A stretch of DNA of 17,385 bases from an uncultured Planctomycetales bacterium (GTDB lineage Bacteria > Planctomycetota > Planctomycetia > Isosphaerales > Isosphaeraceae). Positions 7,110 to 14,440 of the stretch are shown here, piece after piece. Location: assembly GCA_937907525.1 (NCBI GenBank), contig CALCIB010000231.1, positions 1 through 17,385 on the forward strand, read 5' to 3'. The notes under the pieces were generated by a model. It had not been told where the DNA came from. It saw only the letters and a list, made by a program, of their open reading frames with translations, and ran no database searches. Numbering within the stretch: position 1 is the first letter of the stretch; every line of letters starts with the position of its first letter. The translations under genes and the position numbers were made by a program.

Positions 7110-7994
7110 CTATTGTGGGGCGGCGGCGGCGTCTTGTAAAGGGACCACCGCGCCGCGTCCGGCTTCGGACACGAACTCGACCAGGATTCGACGGTAGCGC
7201 GGCGGGTCGATCTCCGCCAGGTTCTTGTGGCGCGCCCCGGGGAACATCACCAGTCTGGCGTGCGATCGGACGCGATCGAAGACGGCCCGCGCCTCCTCGG
7301 GGGTGGCCCGACGGTCGGCCTCGCCGGCGAGGATCAGGACCGGGACGTCGGCCGGGACGTCGGCGACGGCCGCCGCGGGCGCGATCGCGTCGAGGTTCGG
7401 CAGGATCGCCATGCCGGCGGCGCGAAGCCCGAGGTAGGCGATCTGGTCCAGCGGCGTCGGCAGATACGCGCGGGTGCGGTTGCGGACGGCCGTCTTGAGG
7501 TCGGCGAAGGGGCTTTCCAGGACGTACCCGGCGACCCGTTCGCCCAACTCTCCGGCCGCGAACGCCGCCGCCGCCGAGCCCAGGGAGACGCCGAGGATCA
7601 CGATCGGCCGTCCCGGCCGCCGCCGCTCCAGGAAGTCGACCGCGGCCGCGACGTCGTGGCGGGCGGAGTAGCCGATGTCGTTGAAATCGCCCGTGGAGTC
7701 GCCGTGCGCCCGCATCGAGATCAGCATCGTCGCGCACCAACCGCCGATCTGCTGACCGTCGGTCGTCTTGAGCCTCAACCCCTCGAACCGCGCCCAGGCG
7801 ACTTGCGGCGGGGGTTCGGGATGGACCGGGTGGCGACGCGCCGTCAGCCTGTACGCCACCAGGAACGAGATGCCCAGCCACGCCGCCATAAGAGCCATCG
7901 CCGCCGCCGCCAGGAGCCGGGCGGGGCGTCGACGCCGCGAAAACGGCCCGGGGGAGGGTTCGACGGCCGTCGGAAACGGTTCGGGGTTGTCCAT
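7110..7994 (-). CDS. Membrane-anchored alpha/beta hydrolase with an internal deletion
   Basis: The 294-residue protein has an N-terminal membrane anchor (27-47) and then an alpha/beta hydrolase domain. The catalytic triad is visible: nucleophile elbow G135-V-S137-L-G139, acid D227 (LILAGEADRRATPEEA) and H256 (PGARHKN). Odd: after the family opening LRLKTTDGQQIGGW (73-86) the sequence jumps directly to CATMLISMRAHGDSTG. Relatives normally have about 40 residues here, including the HGNG-type strand and loop that form the oxyanion hole, before the RAHGDSTG motif. The join is in frame. The product could therefore be catalytically impaired or specialised. The frame is open upstream to 8186, but ATG 7994 precedes the anchor; no strong ribosome binding site is seen. 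Substrate unknown. Confidence 0.8.
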   Translation of the reverse strand: MDNPEPFPTAVEPSPGPFSRRRRPARLLAAAAMALMAAWLGISFLVAYRLTARRHPVHPEPPPQVAWARFEGLRLKTTDGQQIGGWCATMLISMRAHGDSTGDFNDIGYSARHDVAAAVDFLERRRPGRPIVILGVSLGSAAAAFAAGELGERVAGYVLESPFADLKTAVRNRTRAYLPTPLDQIAYLGLRAAGMAILPNLDAIAPAAAVADVPADVPVLILAGEADRRATPEEARAVFDRVRSHARLVMFPGARHKNLAEIDPPRYRRILVEFVSEAGRGAVVPLQDAAAAPQ

Positions 7995-8016
7995 GGGATG
8001 CGATCGCGTCTTTAAT
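7987..8016 (+). promoter_or_regulatory. Candidate promoter for the AraC regulator gene
   Basis: TTGTCC (7987-7992) and TTTAAT (8011-8016) are separated by 18 bases and lie about 60 bp before the AraC start. The -10 matches consensus at five of six positions. The -35 overlaps the start codon of the divergent hydrolase, so the two genes share a short 79-bp control region. Confidence 0.4.
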
Positions 8017-8073
8017 CGTTGTTGAGTCGAACGTCCGGGCGCGGCGCCCGCGACGACGGGGGAGGCGGACGTC

Positions 8074-9090
8074 ATGACGCGGGGGCGGATCGAATCGGGC
8101 CTGTACGATCCTCGTCGCGGTGGGGAGCCGCTCCAGGCGGCGGACCTCGCCGCGGGGCCGGGAGACTTCGAGCCCGTCCGCTCCAACTGCTTCGGAGTCT
8201 ACTGCATCAAGACCGGCCGCGGCAGCGCGACCGTGGGCGAATTCCGGCATGCGTTCGGCCCGCGGTCGCTCGTGTTCGCCGTGCCGTACCAGCACGTCCG
8301 GTTCCACGTCGAGGAGCCCTTGGCCGGAAGCGTGATCCGGTTCCACGCCAACTTCCTGTGCGTGGAGACCTTCCACGCCGAGGCCGGCTGCGCCGGGGTC
8401 CTGTTCGACGACCCGCTCGGCGTCCCCGTCCTGACGCTCGCGAAGGACGAGGCCGCCGAGATTTTCGACCTGGCCGCGCGGATCGGTCGCGAGGCGGGGG
8501 GGCGCGAGTTCGCGTTCCAGGAGGCGGCCCTCGCCTATCTCAAGGTGCTGCTGGTGCTGGCGACCCGGCTGAAGGCGGCCGGCGTCGAGGCGAACGGGGA
8601 CGCCTCGACGACGGCCGGGCACCCGCTGCTGGGGCGGTTCCGGGAGTTGATCGAGGCCGAGTACCGCCGCCGACGCGCCCCGTCGTGGTACGCCAGGGCG
8701 CTTCACGTCTCTCCCAAGACGCTCGGCCGCGTGGTCCGCGAGCGGCTGGGCGCCACCCCCACGGCCTTGATCCGGGCGCGGGTCGTGACCCATGCGAAGT
8801 GGCGACTGTTGCACACGCTTCGCTCCGTCAAGGAGGTCGCCACGGAACTGGGCTTCGACGACGAGCTGTACTTCAGCCGCCTGTTCAAGAAGGCGACGGG
8901 CGTCTCGCCGTCGTTCTTCCGCGCGTTCGAGACCGAGATCCGCGGCGGGAGCAATCTGTCCATGCCGTCGGGCGTTCCGTCCATTCCCCCGGCCGTCGTT
9001 CCGGCCCAGAATGCGAGTGACGCGCCTCGAGGCTCGGGCGACCGCGCGGTCGCGACTCGCCGGCGACGGAGCGACGGGACGGAGGGGTGA
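8074..9090 (+). CDS. AraC family transcriptional regulator
   Basis: A 338-residue regulator. An N-terminal sensing domain (roughly 15-170) contains FHANFLCVETFHAEAGCAGV. The C-terminal AraC DNA-binding domain has two helix-turn-helix units: WYARALHVSPKTLGRVVRE (about 205-223) and VKEVATELGFDDELYFSRLF (about 252-271) with the family ending KKATGVSPSFFR. About 55 residues of low-complexity, Ser/Pro/Arg-rich tail follow, beyond the usual AraC end. Cysteines at 39, 44, 96 and 106 are all in the sensing domain. ATG 8074 has GGGGGAGG about eight bases upstream. It is almost fused to the downstream DUF417 gene (two bases between stop and ATG), so it probably controls that gene. In E. coli the AraC protein RclR controls the DUF417 protein RclC in response to reactive chlorine; the parallel is suggestive. 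Confidence 0.9.
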   Translation: MTRGRIESGLYDPRRGGEPLQAADLAAGPGDFEPVRSNCFGVYCIKTGRGSATVGEFRHAFGPRSLVFAVPYQHVRFHVEEPLAGSVIRFHANFLCVETFHAEAGCAGVLFDDPLGVPVLTLAKDEAAEIFDLAARIGREAGGREFAFQEAALAYLKVLLVLATRLKAAGVEANGDASTTAGHPLLGRFRELIEAEYRRRRAPSWYARALHVSPKTLGRVVRERLGATPTALIRARVVTHAKWRLLHTLRSVKEVATELGFDDELYFSRLFKKATGVSPSFFRAFETEIRGGSNLSMPSGVPSIPPAVVPAQNASDAPRGSGDRAVATRRRRSDGTEG

Positions 9091-9092
9091 CG

Positions 9093-9680
9093 ATGCGAGG
9101 CTTGTTCGAGACGTTGGCGAGGGCCGACCGGGTCGGCGCGGCGGTGACGCGGCTGGGGCTGATCGTGGTCTTCCTCTGGATCGGCGGCCTGAAGTCGGCC
9201 CGCTACGAGGCCGACGGCATCGTCCCGTTCGTCGCCAACAGCCCGTTCATGTCGTTCTTCTACGCCCACCCCGACGAGTACAAGGCCCACAAGAACCCCG
9301 AGGGCGCCCCGACCCCCGAGAACCGCGCCTGGCACGAATCCAACAATACCTACACGTTCGCCTACGGGCTGGGGTCGGTGATCGTCTTCTACGGGCTTTT
9401 GCTCTGCCTGCACCCCTGGCTCCCCCAGGCGGCGGCCCTGGGGAGCTTCCTGATCTTCGTGATGTCGTTCGTGACGCTCTCGTTCCTGATCACCACGCCG
9501 GAGTGCTGGGTTCCCGACCTGGGCGACGCCGACCACGGCTTCCCCTACCTGAGCGGGGCGGGGCGGCTGGTCCTGAAGGACGCCATCATGATGGGCGCGG
9601 CGTTGGTGACGATGGCGGACTCGGCCAAGGCCTACCTTCGGAAGCTGGGCCCGGTCGACGAACCCGCCGCGGAGTCCTGA
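9093..9680 (+). CDS. DUF417 (YkgB/RclC-like) inner-membrane protein
   Basis: A 195-residue membrane protein of the DUF417 family. It has four hydrophobic segments (near 16-34, 87-108, 115-135 and 162-180) and the family signature FLWIGGLKSARYEADGIVPF followed by VANSPFMSFFY. The mid-section SFVTLSFLITTPECW also fits. I choose ATG 9093 because GGAGGGG (9081-9087) then lies five bases upstream; the GTG at 9087 would overlap the ribosome binding site itself. E. coli RclC belongs to this family and is part of the reactive chlorine defence operon, but its molecular activity is unknown. Here rclA- and rclB-like partners are not visible in the window. Translational coupling to the AraC gene is likely. 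Confidence 0.88.
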   Translation: MRGLFETLARADRVGAAVTRLGLIVVFLWIGGLKSARYEADGIVPFVANSPFMSFFYAHPDEYKAHKNPEGAPTPENRAWHESNNTYTFAYGLGSVIVFYGLLLCLHPWLPQAAALGSFLIFVMSFVTLSFLITTPECWVPDLGDADHGFPYLSGAGRLVLKDAIMMGAALVTMADSAKAYLRKLGPVDEPAAES

Positions 9681-9697
9681 AGGCCGGCGCGGCCGGA

Positions 9698-9727
9698 TTG
9701 ACCGCGCCCCGTCGCGGCGGCGATAAT
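9698..9727 (+). promoter_or_regulatory. Promoter for ribF
   Basis: TTGACC (9698-9703) and GATAAT (9722-9727) are 18 bases apart; each hexamer matches the sigma-70 consensus at five of six positions. The predicted start near 9735 leaves a leader of about 40 nt before the GTG start of ribF. This uncouples ribF from the AraC-DUF417 pair. Confidence 0.62.
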
Positions 9728-9776
9728 CCGACCAGGGCGGGGCGTTCGGACGATCCAGCGAAAGGGGCCGGCGGCG

Positions 9777-10730
9777 GTGATCGCGATCGAGAGCGTCGGC
9801 GAGATTCCGGCCCGCGCGCGCGGGGCTTACGTCACGATCGGCAACTTCGACGGCGTCCACCGCGGCCACGCGCGGCTGCTCGCCGAGTTGGTCCGTCGCG
9901 CCCGCGCGGCCGACGCGCCGGCCCTGGCGGTGACGTTCCACCCGCATCCGGCCGTCTTCCTCCGCCCCGACCGCGTTCCCCAGCCCCTGGTCTGGCCGGA
10001 GCGGGAGTTCGAGTTGTTGACGGCCGCGGGGGTCTCGGACGTGGCGGTCTTTCAGACCGGGCCGTGGCTGCTGGGGCTGTCGGCCCGCGAGTTCTTCGAG
10101 CGGGAGGTGATGGGCCGCTTCGGCGTCCGGGGGATGGTCGAGGGCCCCAACTTCTTCTTCGGCCGCGACCGCGGCGGGGACGTCGGCGTCCTGGGGAAGT
10201 GGTGCGCCGAGGTCGGGATCGACCTTCACGTCGCCGAGCCCTTGACCACCGACGACGGCCTGATGATCTCCTCCTCCCGGATCCGAAAGGCCCTGTCCGA
10301 GGGGGAGGTCGCCGAGGCCCGCGACCTGCTAGGCCGGCCGCATCGGATTCGAGGCGTCGTCTCCCGCGGCGCCGGCCGGGGCGCGGGCATCGGCGTGCCG
10401 ACCGCCAATCTTGAAGAGGTCGACGTCCTCATCCCCGCCGACGGCGTCTACGCCGTCCGCGCCGTGGTCCCCGGCGGCGACGGCGCGCCGCCGCCCCCCT
10501 GGCCGGCGGCGTGCAACGTCGGCCCCAACCCGACCTTCGGCGAACACGCCCGCAAGGTCGAGGCCCACCTGATCGGCTTCAAGGGCGACCTTTACGGCAA
10601 GGTCGTGGAGCTGGACTTCCTCCGCCGCCTCCGATCCACCCGCGCCTTCGCCGGGCTCGACGACCTGCTCGACCAGATCGGCCGCGACGTCGAGGAGGCC
10701 CGCCGCGTCCACGAGACGGAGCGGGCCTGA
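9777..10730 (+). CDS. ribF: Bifunctional riboflavin kinase/FAD synthetase
   Basis: It phosphorylates riboflavin to FMN and adenylates FMN to FAD in the cytoplasm. The 317-residue length is normal. The N-terminal nucleotidyltransferase domain shows GNFDGVHRGH (22-31) with the HxGH site and the ISSSRIRKAL motif near 164-173. The C-terminal flavokinase domain shows GRGAGIGVPTANL with the PTAN magnesium/ATP motif (about 201-213), CNVGPNPTFG and VEAHLIGFKGDLYGK. The GTG start has AAAGGGG nine bases upstream and no ATG competes nearby. ribF is often next to truB or rpsO in other bacteria; here it stands alone with its own promoter. It converges on the htrA-type gene, with repeat hairpins between them. 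Confidence 0.96.
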   Translation: MIAIESVGEIPARARGAYVTIGNFDGVHRGHARLLAELVRRARAADAPALAVTFHPHPAVFLRPDRVPQPLVWPEREFELLTAAGVSDVAVFQTGPWLLGLSAREFFEREVMGRFGVRGMVEGPNFFFGRDRGGDVGVLGKWCAEVGIDLHVAEPLTTDDGLMISSSRIRKALSEGEVAEARDLLGRPHRIRGVVSRGAGRGAGIGVPTANLEEVDVLIPADGVYAVRAVVPGGDGAPPPPWPAACNVGPNPTFGEHARKVEAHLIGFKGDLYGKVVELDFLRRLRSTRAFAGLDDLLDQIGRDVEEARRVHETERA

Positions 10731-10765
10731 GCGTCCCGAATTTCGAGCGGGATCCCATGAAAACG

Positions 10766-10820
10766 GTCTTCCCCCCTCGCGGGGGAAGACAGACCGCGAA
10801 GCGGTCAGATGAGGGGGGGA
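10766..10820 (+). repeat. Two-hairpin palindromic repeat, unit A
   Basis: Hairpin 1 is a perfect 10-bp stem (10766-10775 with 10781-10790, loop CTCGC). One base later hairpin 2 has a 6-bp stem (10792-10797 with 10801-10806, loop GAA), and the unit ends in AGATGAGGGGGGGA. The same architecture recurs in opposite orientation at 10912-10958. This resembles REP-type intergenic repeats found in many copies in high-GC genomes. It follows the ribF stop codon and can act as its terminator. Confidence 0.7.
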
Positions 10821-10911
10821 CGAGCACGGAGGGCTTCGCGTTTCGGAACTTGACCCGGGCCGCGGCTCGCGGAAGACCCCGTGAAATTCCAACGCTCGCG
10901 TCGCTTGTCCA

Positions 10912-10958
10912 CCCCTCATCCGGCCCTTCGGGCCACCTTCTCCCTCAAGGGGAGAAGG
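10912..10958 (-). repeat. Two-hairpin palindromic repeat, unit B (inverted)
   Basis: Read on the minus strand: a 9-bp stem (10958-10950 with 10944-10936, 5-base loop), one base, a 5-bp stem (GGCCC/GGGCC, 10934-10930 with 10926-10922, 3-base loop), then GATGAGGGG (10920-10912). It matches unit A in order and ending but differs in stem sequence, with paired changes that keep the stems. It lies 18 bp beyond the htrA stop codon and can terminate that gene. Confidence 0.7.
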
Positions 10959-10976
10959 CCGTCATGAACGCCGCTT

Positions 10977-12209
10977 TCAGCTCGACCTGCCGAGTTCCAC
11001 CGGGACGTCGGTGGGCTCGCCGTCGCGGACGACGGTGATTCGGATGGTGTCGCCGGGCTTGTGCTTCTCGACCTCGGTCAGCATCTCGTCGACCGTCTTG
11101 ACCCGCTTGTGCTCCACGGCCACGATCAGGTCGGCGGAGTCGGGGTCGAGCGAGCGGCGGACGAAGCCGGGGCCCAACCGCTCGATCTTCACCTGGATCG
11201 GCCGGATGCCGGCGCGGTCGGCGGGGCCCCCCTCGGAAACGGCCAGCACCAGGAGACCCTGCTCGGTGGTGTAGACCCGGGCGACGCCCAGATCGGCGCG
11301 GACGACGCGGCCGTTGGCGATCAACTGGTCGAGGATCCTCGAAATCGAGTTGATCGGCACCGCGAAGCTCACCCCGGCCGACTGGCCCACGCTGCTGACG
11401 ATCGCCGTGTTCATGCCGATCACCTGGCCGCGACCGTTCAACAGCGGCCCGCCGGAGTTGCCGGGGTTGATGGCGGCGTCGGTCTGGATGATCCCCTTGA
11501 TCGTCCGGCCGTTCTTGGCCTTCAGCGAGCGGTCCAGGCTGCTGACGATCCCCGTCGTCAACGTCCGCTCCAGCCCGAACGGGTTGCCGATCGCCATGAT
11601 CTTCTGGCCGACCAGCACGCGGGAGGAATCGCCCAACGTCACCGGGTGGAGCTTGTCGGCGTCGGTCTCCACCCGCAGCACGGCCACGTCGTTGGAGGCG
11701 TCCACCCCGATCACCTTCGCCGCGTGGGCCGAGCCGTCGAACAGGGTGGCGCGAACCACGTCGGCGCCCTGGATGACGTGGAAGTTGGTGAGGATGTCCC
11801 CCTTCTTGTCGATCACGAACCCGGAGCCGGTGCCGGTGGAGGTCTCCTCCAGGCCGAAGAAGCCCTGGATCTCCGACTCGGTGGTGATGTTCACCACGCT
11901 CTTGTTGACCGAGGCGTAGACCAGGACGTTGTTGCGCTCCTCGGGGTCGAGACCCTCAAGCGCGTCGGCGGCGGGGGCCTCGCCGGGGACGGTCGCGCCG
12001 TCGGCGTCGGCCGGCGGCGGCGCGGTCGCGGCGCGGCCGGGGGCCTGAACGTCCATCTCGGGCCGCGGGGGAGGAGGGACCTGGGCGGCGATCTCGCCCG
12101 GGCTATCGGGCCGCCAGCCCAGAATCAGCACTCCCAGGGCCAGCGTCAGCCCGGCGGTGGCCAGGTGCCCGGCGATCGTCGCCGTCGCCGACGTTCCGCG
12201 GTTGGACAT
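10977..12209 (-). CDS. HtrA/Deg family serine protease, membrane-anchored, one PDZ domain
   Basis: This is a periplasmic protein quality-control protease. The 410 residues comprise an N-terminal membrane anchor (about 12-31), a Pro/Ala-rich linker (33-85), a trypsin-like domain and a single C-terminal PDZ domain (about 295-405). The triad is complete: H144 (TNFHVI), D174 (SNDVAVL), S252 (INPGNSGGPLL). The loop motif GNPFGLERTLTTGIVS is typical of DegS/DegP. Having one PDZ and an anchor it is closer in layout to DegS than to DegP, which has two. I start at ATG 12209, which has AGGAGG five bases upstream; the ATG directly before it and a GTG at 12236 are less well placed. It has its own promoter and converges on ribF. 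Confidence 0.94.
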   Translation of the reverse strand: MSNRGTSATATIAGHLATAGLTLALGVLILGWRPDSPGEIAAQVPPPPRPEMDVQAPGRAATAPPPADADGATVPGEAPAADALEGLDPEERNNVLVYASVNKSVVNITTESEIQGFFGLEETSTGTGSGFVIDKKGDILTNFHVIQGADVVRATLFDGSAHAAKVIGVDASNDVAVLRVETDADKLHPVTLGDSSRVLVGQKIMAIGNPFGLERTLTTGIVSSLDRSLKAKNGRTIKGIIQTDAAINPGNSGGPLLNGRGQVIGMNTAIVSSVGQSAGVSFAVPINSISRILDQLIANGRVVRADLGVARVYTTEQGLLVLAVSEGGPADRAGIRPIQVKIERLGPGFVRRSLDPDSADLIVAVEHKRVKTVDEMLTEVEKHKPGDTIRITVVRDGEPTDVPVELGRSS

Positions 12210-12261
12210 CATCCCCTCCTTCGTTCGACTCGACACCGAAAGACCGCTCCCGCCTCATCTT

Positions 12262-12289
12262 ATTGTAAGAGGTCGCGCCGTCGTGGAAA
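12262..12289 (-). promoter_or_regulatory. Candidate promoter for the htrA-type gene
   Basis: On the minus strand TTTCCA (12289-12284) and TACAAT (12267-12262) are 16 bases apart, about 50 bp before the chosen ATG. The -10 is good and the -35 moderate. It lies in the 253-bp space downstream of the secreted protein gene, where no other gene is seen. Confidence 0.45.
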
Positions 12290-12462
12290 GGCCGGCCGAG
12301 CCCTCGTCCCCAGGCGTCGCCATCGGGTGGCGACCGTCCTCCAGGACCCGGGACGCGCCGGCCGCCCGGTCGATCCCCGCCTCTTGAACACGACGCGCCG
12401 GGAATCCGAAATCCATGAACGGGCCGACGGCCGTCGCTCCCGCGATCGAGACCGATCCCGGC

Positions 12463-13845
12463 TCAACGGCCCACGTCCAGGGGCGGGTCGTTCCACTGAA
12501 GCGAGCCGACGAGGGCCTCGTCGGCCTGGCCGAAGGCGGCGGCGTCGGAGTCGACCAGGGTGAACGTCGCCAGCAGTTGCTCGCCGCGGGGACTGGCGAT
12601 CAGATAGTAATACCAGACCACCCCCAAATCCCCCTGCCGACCCTGGATCCCCAACTTGTAGCGGAAGCCGCCCCCCGCGTCGCCGCCGACCTCGCCGCCG
12701 CCGATCACGTTGCCGAACCGATCTCCCAGGGCGCGCCGGACGTCGGTCTCGAACTCCTTGACGTCCTGATGCTTCCCACTGGCGACCGTCGGGCCGTAGA
12801 CGAGGTTGCACTGGGCGTCGACCCGTCCGCCCTGATACCGCTTGAGCACCACGAGCTTGCGGTCGTCCCAGTAGGTGTGCCAGGAACGGTCGTGCAACAG
12901 GTCGTAGCGGCCGTCGGGCGCGATCAGTTGCAACAGCAGCCGCGCGGGGGTGATCTCCGGGGAGAGCCGGGCCAGCGCCGCGTCGGACAACTCCGGCGTC
13001 GCCTCCACCGGCGCGCGGCGCGCCCGCAACGTGCTTTTCAGGTCCAACCCGGCCTCGACCGCGCCGGGGACCCTGCTCTCGGTTCGATTCAACTCCAGGT
13101 CCGTCACCATCGCCGCGCGACGGTCGAACGTCAGCCGACCGTCGCACGTCATCGACCCCTCCGCGCCCAGGATCGAGCCCTTGACCTCCCCCTTGATCGC
13201 GACGACGGCGGTCGCCTCGTCGATCGACTCGACGGTCGCCTGAAGCCTGTTCGACTCGACCGCGTCGTAATTGGTGAGCGCCCAGAGGGCCGCGTCGGGA
13301 ATCGCCCAGGAATCGCCCGCGACGACGGGCTTCTCCGGGAGAAGATCGGCCAGGCAGAGGGTGTCGCCGGGCCCTTCGACCAACTCCAGCTCGCCGCGAG
13401 TGAGCGACCCCGAGGGACTGACCACCGTCACCGAGCCGTTTCCGCCACGTCGGGAGGCGATCAAGAGGGCCAGCTCGGGCCGAAGCCGGTGGGCGACCGG
13501 CCGGATCTCGCCGTTGACCGCCGAGGCCGCCTGCCGAACCAGTCGAACCGACTTTCGCTCCGGCCCGGCCAGCAGCCGCTCGCGATAGATGATCCGCGTC
13601 TCGATCTCCACGTCCAGCGGCTTGGGCATCCTGGCCTCCGCCGCGGTCGCGTCGGGGGGCAGGGGAGGGCGGTAAAGACCGCTCGCCTTCAGCTCGATCC
13701 GGGCGGCCGTCGTCGCCGCCGGCCCGACCTTCTCCACGAGCGCGACCGGATCGTCGCCCCGCGCCGCCGACGCCCCCAAGACCAGCGCCGCCCACGCCGC
13801 CGCGACCGGCCAGGGACCGGCCGCCAACCGCCCGATCGGGTCCAT
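12463..13845 (-). CDS. Secreted protein of unknown function
   Basis: 460 residues starting at ATG 13845, with GGGGAGGA six bases upstream. The N-terminus is a clear signal peptide (hydrophobic PVAAAWAALVLGASAARG, probable cleavage before DDP). I cannot name the family. The N-terminal two thirds look like a beta-rich domain (for example LDVEIETRIIYRERLLAG, MTCDGRLTFDRRAAMVTDLE). The last about 150 residues (from YDLLHDRSWHTYWDDRKLVV, with CNLVYG, then VVWYYYLIASPRGEQLLATF and LVGSLQW) resemble the PsbP/MOG1-like fold used for small ligand-binding or stress-related exported proteins; this is an impression only. The region has two cysteines, one in each half. It has a strong promoter of its own and is followed at 253 bp by the htrA-type gene on the same strand. 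Confidence 0.85.
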   Translation of the reverse strand: MDPIGRLAAGPWPVAAAWAALVLGASAARGDDPVALVEKVGPAATTAARIELKASGLYRPPLPPDATAAEARMPKPLDVEIETRIIYRERLLAGPERKSVRLVRQAASAVNGEIRPVAHRLRPELALLIASRRGGNGSVTVVSPSGSLTRGELELVEGPGDTLCLADLLPEKPVVAGDSWAIPDAALWALTNYDAVESNRLQATVESIDEATAVVAIKGEVKGSILGAEGSMTCDGRLTFDRRAAMVTDLELNRTESRVPGAVEAGLDLKSTLRARRAPVEATPELSDAALARLSPEITPARLLLQLIAPDGRYDLLHDRSWHTYWDDRKLVVLKRYQGGRVDAQCNLVYGPTVASGKHQDVKEFETDVRRALGDRFGNVIGGGEVGGDAGGGFRYKLGIQGRQGDLGVVWYYYLIASPRGEQLLATFTLVDSDAAAFGQADEALVGSLQWNDPPLDVGR

Positions 13846-13904
13846 CTCGCTCCTCCCCGAAAAACCGCGGGGCCGCCCGGGGCGCGCCGCGACCGAAACG
13901 CGGT

Positions 13905-13932
13905 ATTATGGGAAGTCACCCGCCGCCGTCAA
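13905..13932 (-). promoter_or_regulatory. Promoter for the secreted protein at 13845
   Basis: On the minus strand TTGACG (13932-13927) and CATAAT (13910-13905) are 16 bases apart; each matches consensus at five of six positions. The predicted start is near 13899, giving a leader of about 55 nt. Confidence 0.58.
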
Positions 13933-14440
13933 CTTCAAGCCCAAGCCGGCCGGCGCGCGACCACGAACCATGATGGCCGCATGCGTCCGATCCCCTGGGG
14001 TCGTGAGAGCGAGCCGAGGGAAGAAGTGGGAACTCGCCGTCCCATTCCGACGCCGCGAGGGTTCGCGAAATGGGAAGCGGCGAGGCCGGTCGAGGCGGTC
14101 GCGAGCCTGGAACGGCGGGGAATCGACGGCGGCCGACGCGATTCTCAAGTCGAAACCGCCGCGAGGACGAAAGAACCACCCCCGGACGGCGCCGAATTTG
14201 GATAGAATGGTGGAATCAAAGAGGATGAAACGATCGAAAGGAGCGATCCAACCGCGATCCGAAAGCGTAGGATCAGGTTGAGGGCCTCGGCGGCGCGGAA
14301 ACGGCGCGGGAGGAAATCCCGGCCGCGCGTCGCCCGGGGGCGGAAAGTTTCGATAACGATTATTAGGGCGGGACGCGCCGAACGTCGAGAGGCCGAGGCG
14401 CGTCCGAGGGGTGACGCGGGCGACGCGGCCGGAGGATCGA
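13911..14440. other. Long non-coding stretch upstream of the sigma factor gene
   Basis: Beyond the minus-strand promoter of the secreted protein there is no convincing gene on either strand up to the sigma factor ATG. Open frames here are Arg/Ser-rich and lack ribosome binding sites. The right half (about 14190-14360) is purine-rich and less GC-rich than its surroundings. It contains TAGAAT at 14203-14208 and a GATAACGATTATTAG patch at 14352-14366, possible -10 regions without a convincing -35. A long leader or a small regulatory RNA is possible. Confidence 0.4.

Noticed and set aside
7012..8814. A long minus-strand open frame across the hydrolase and AraC genes.
   Set aside because: It overlaps two well-supported genes in other frames and reads as an Arg/Pro/Gly-rich shadow.
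14225..14281. An 18-codon open frame (MKRSKGAIQPRSESVGSG) upstream of the sigma factor, possible leader peptide.
   Set aside because: The AGAGG directly abuts its ATG, too close to work as a ribosome binding site, and there is no run of regulatory codons or attenuator hairpin after it.
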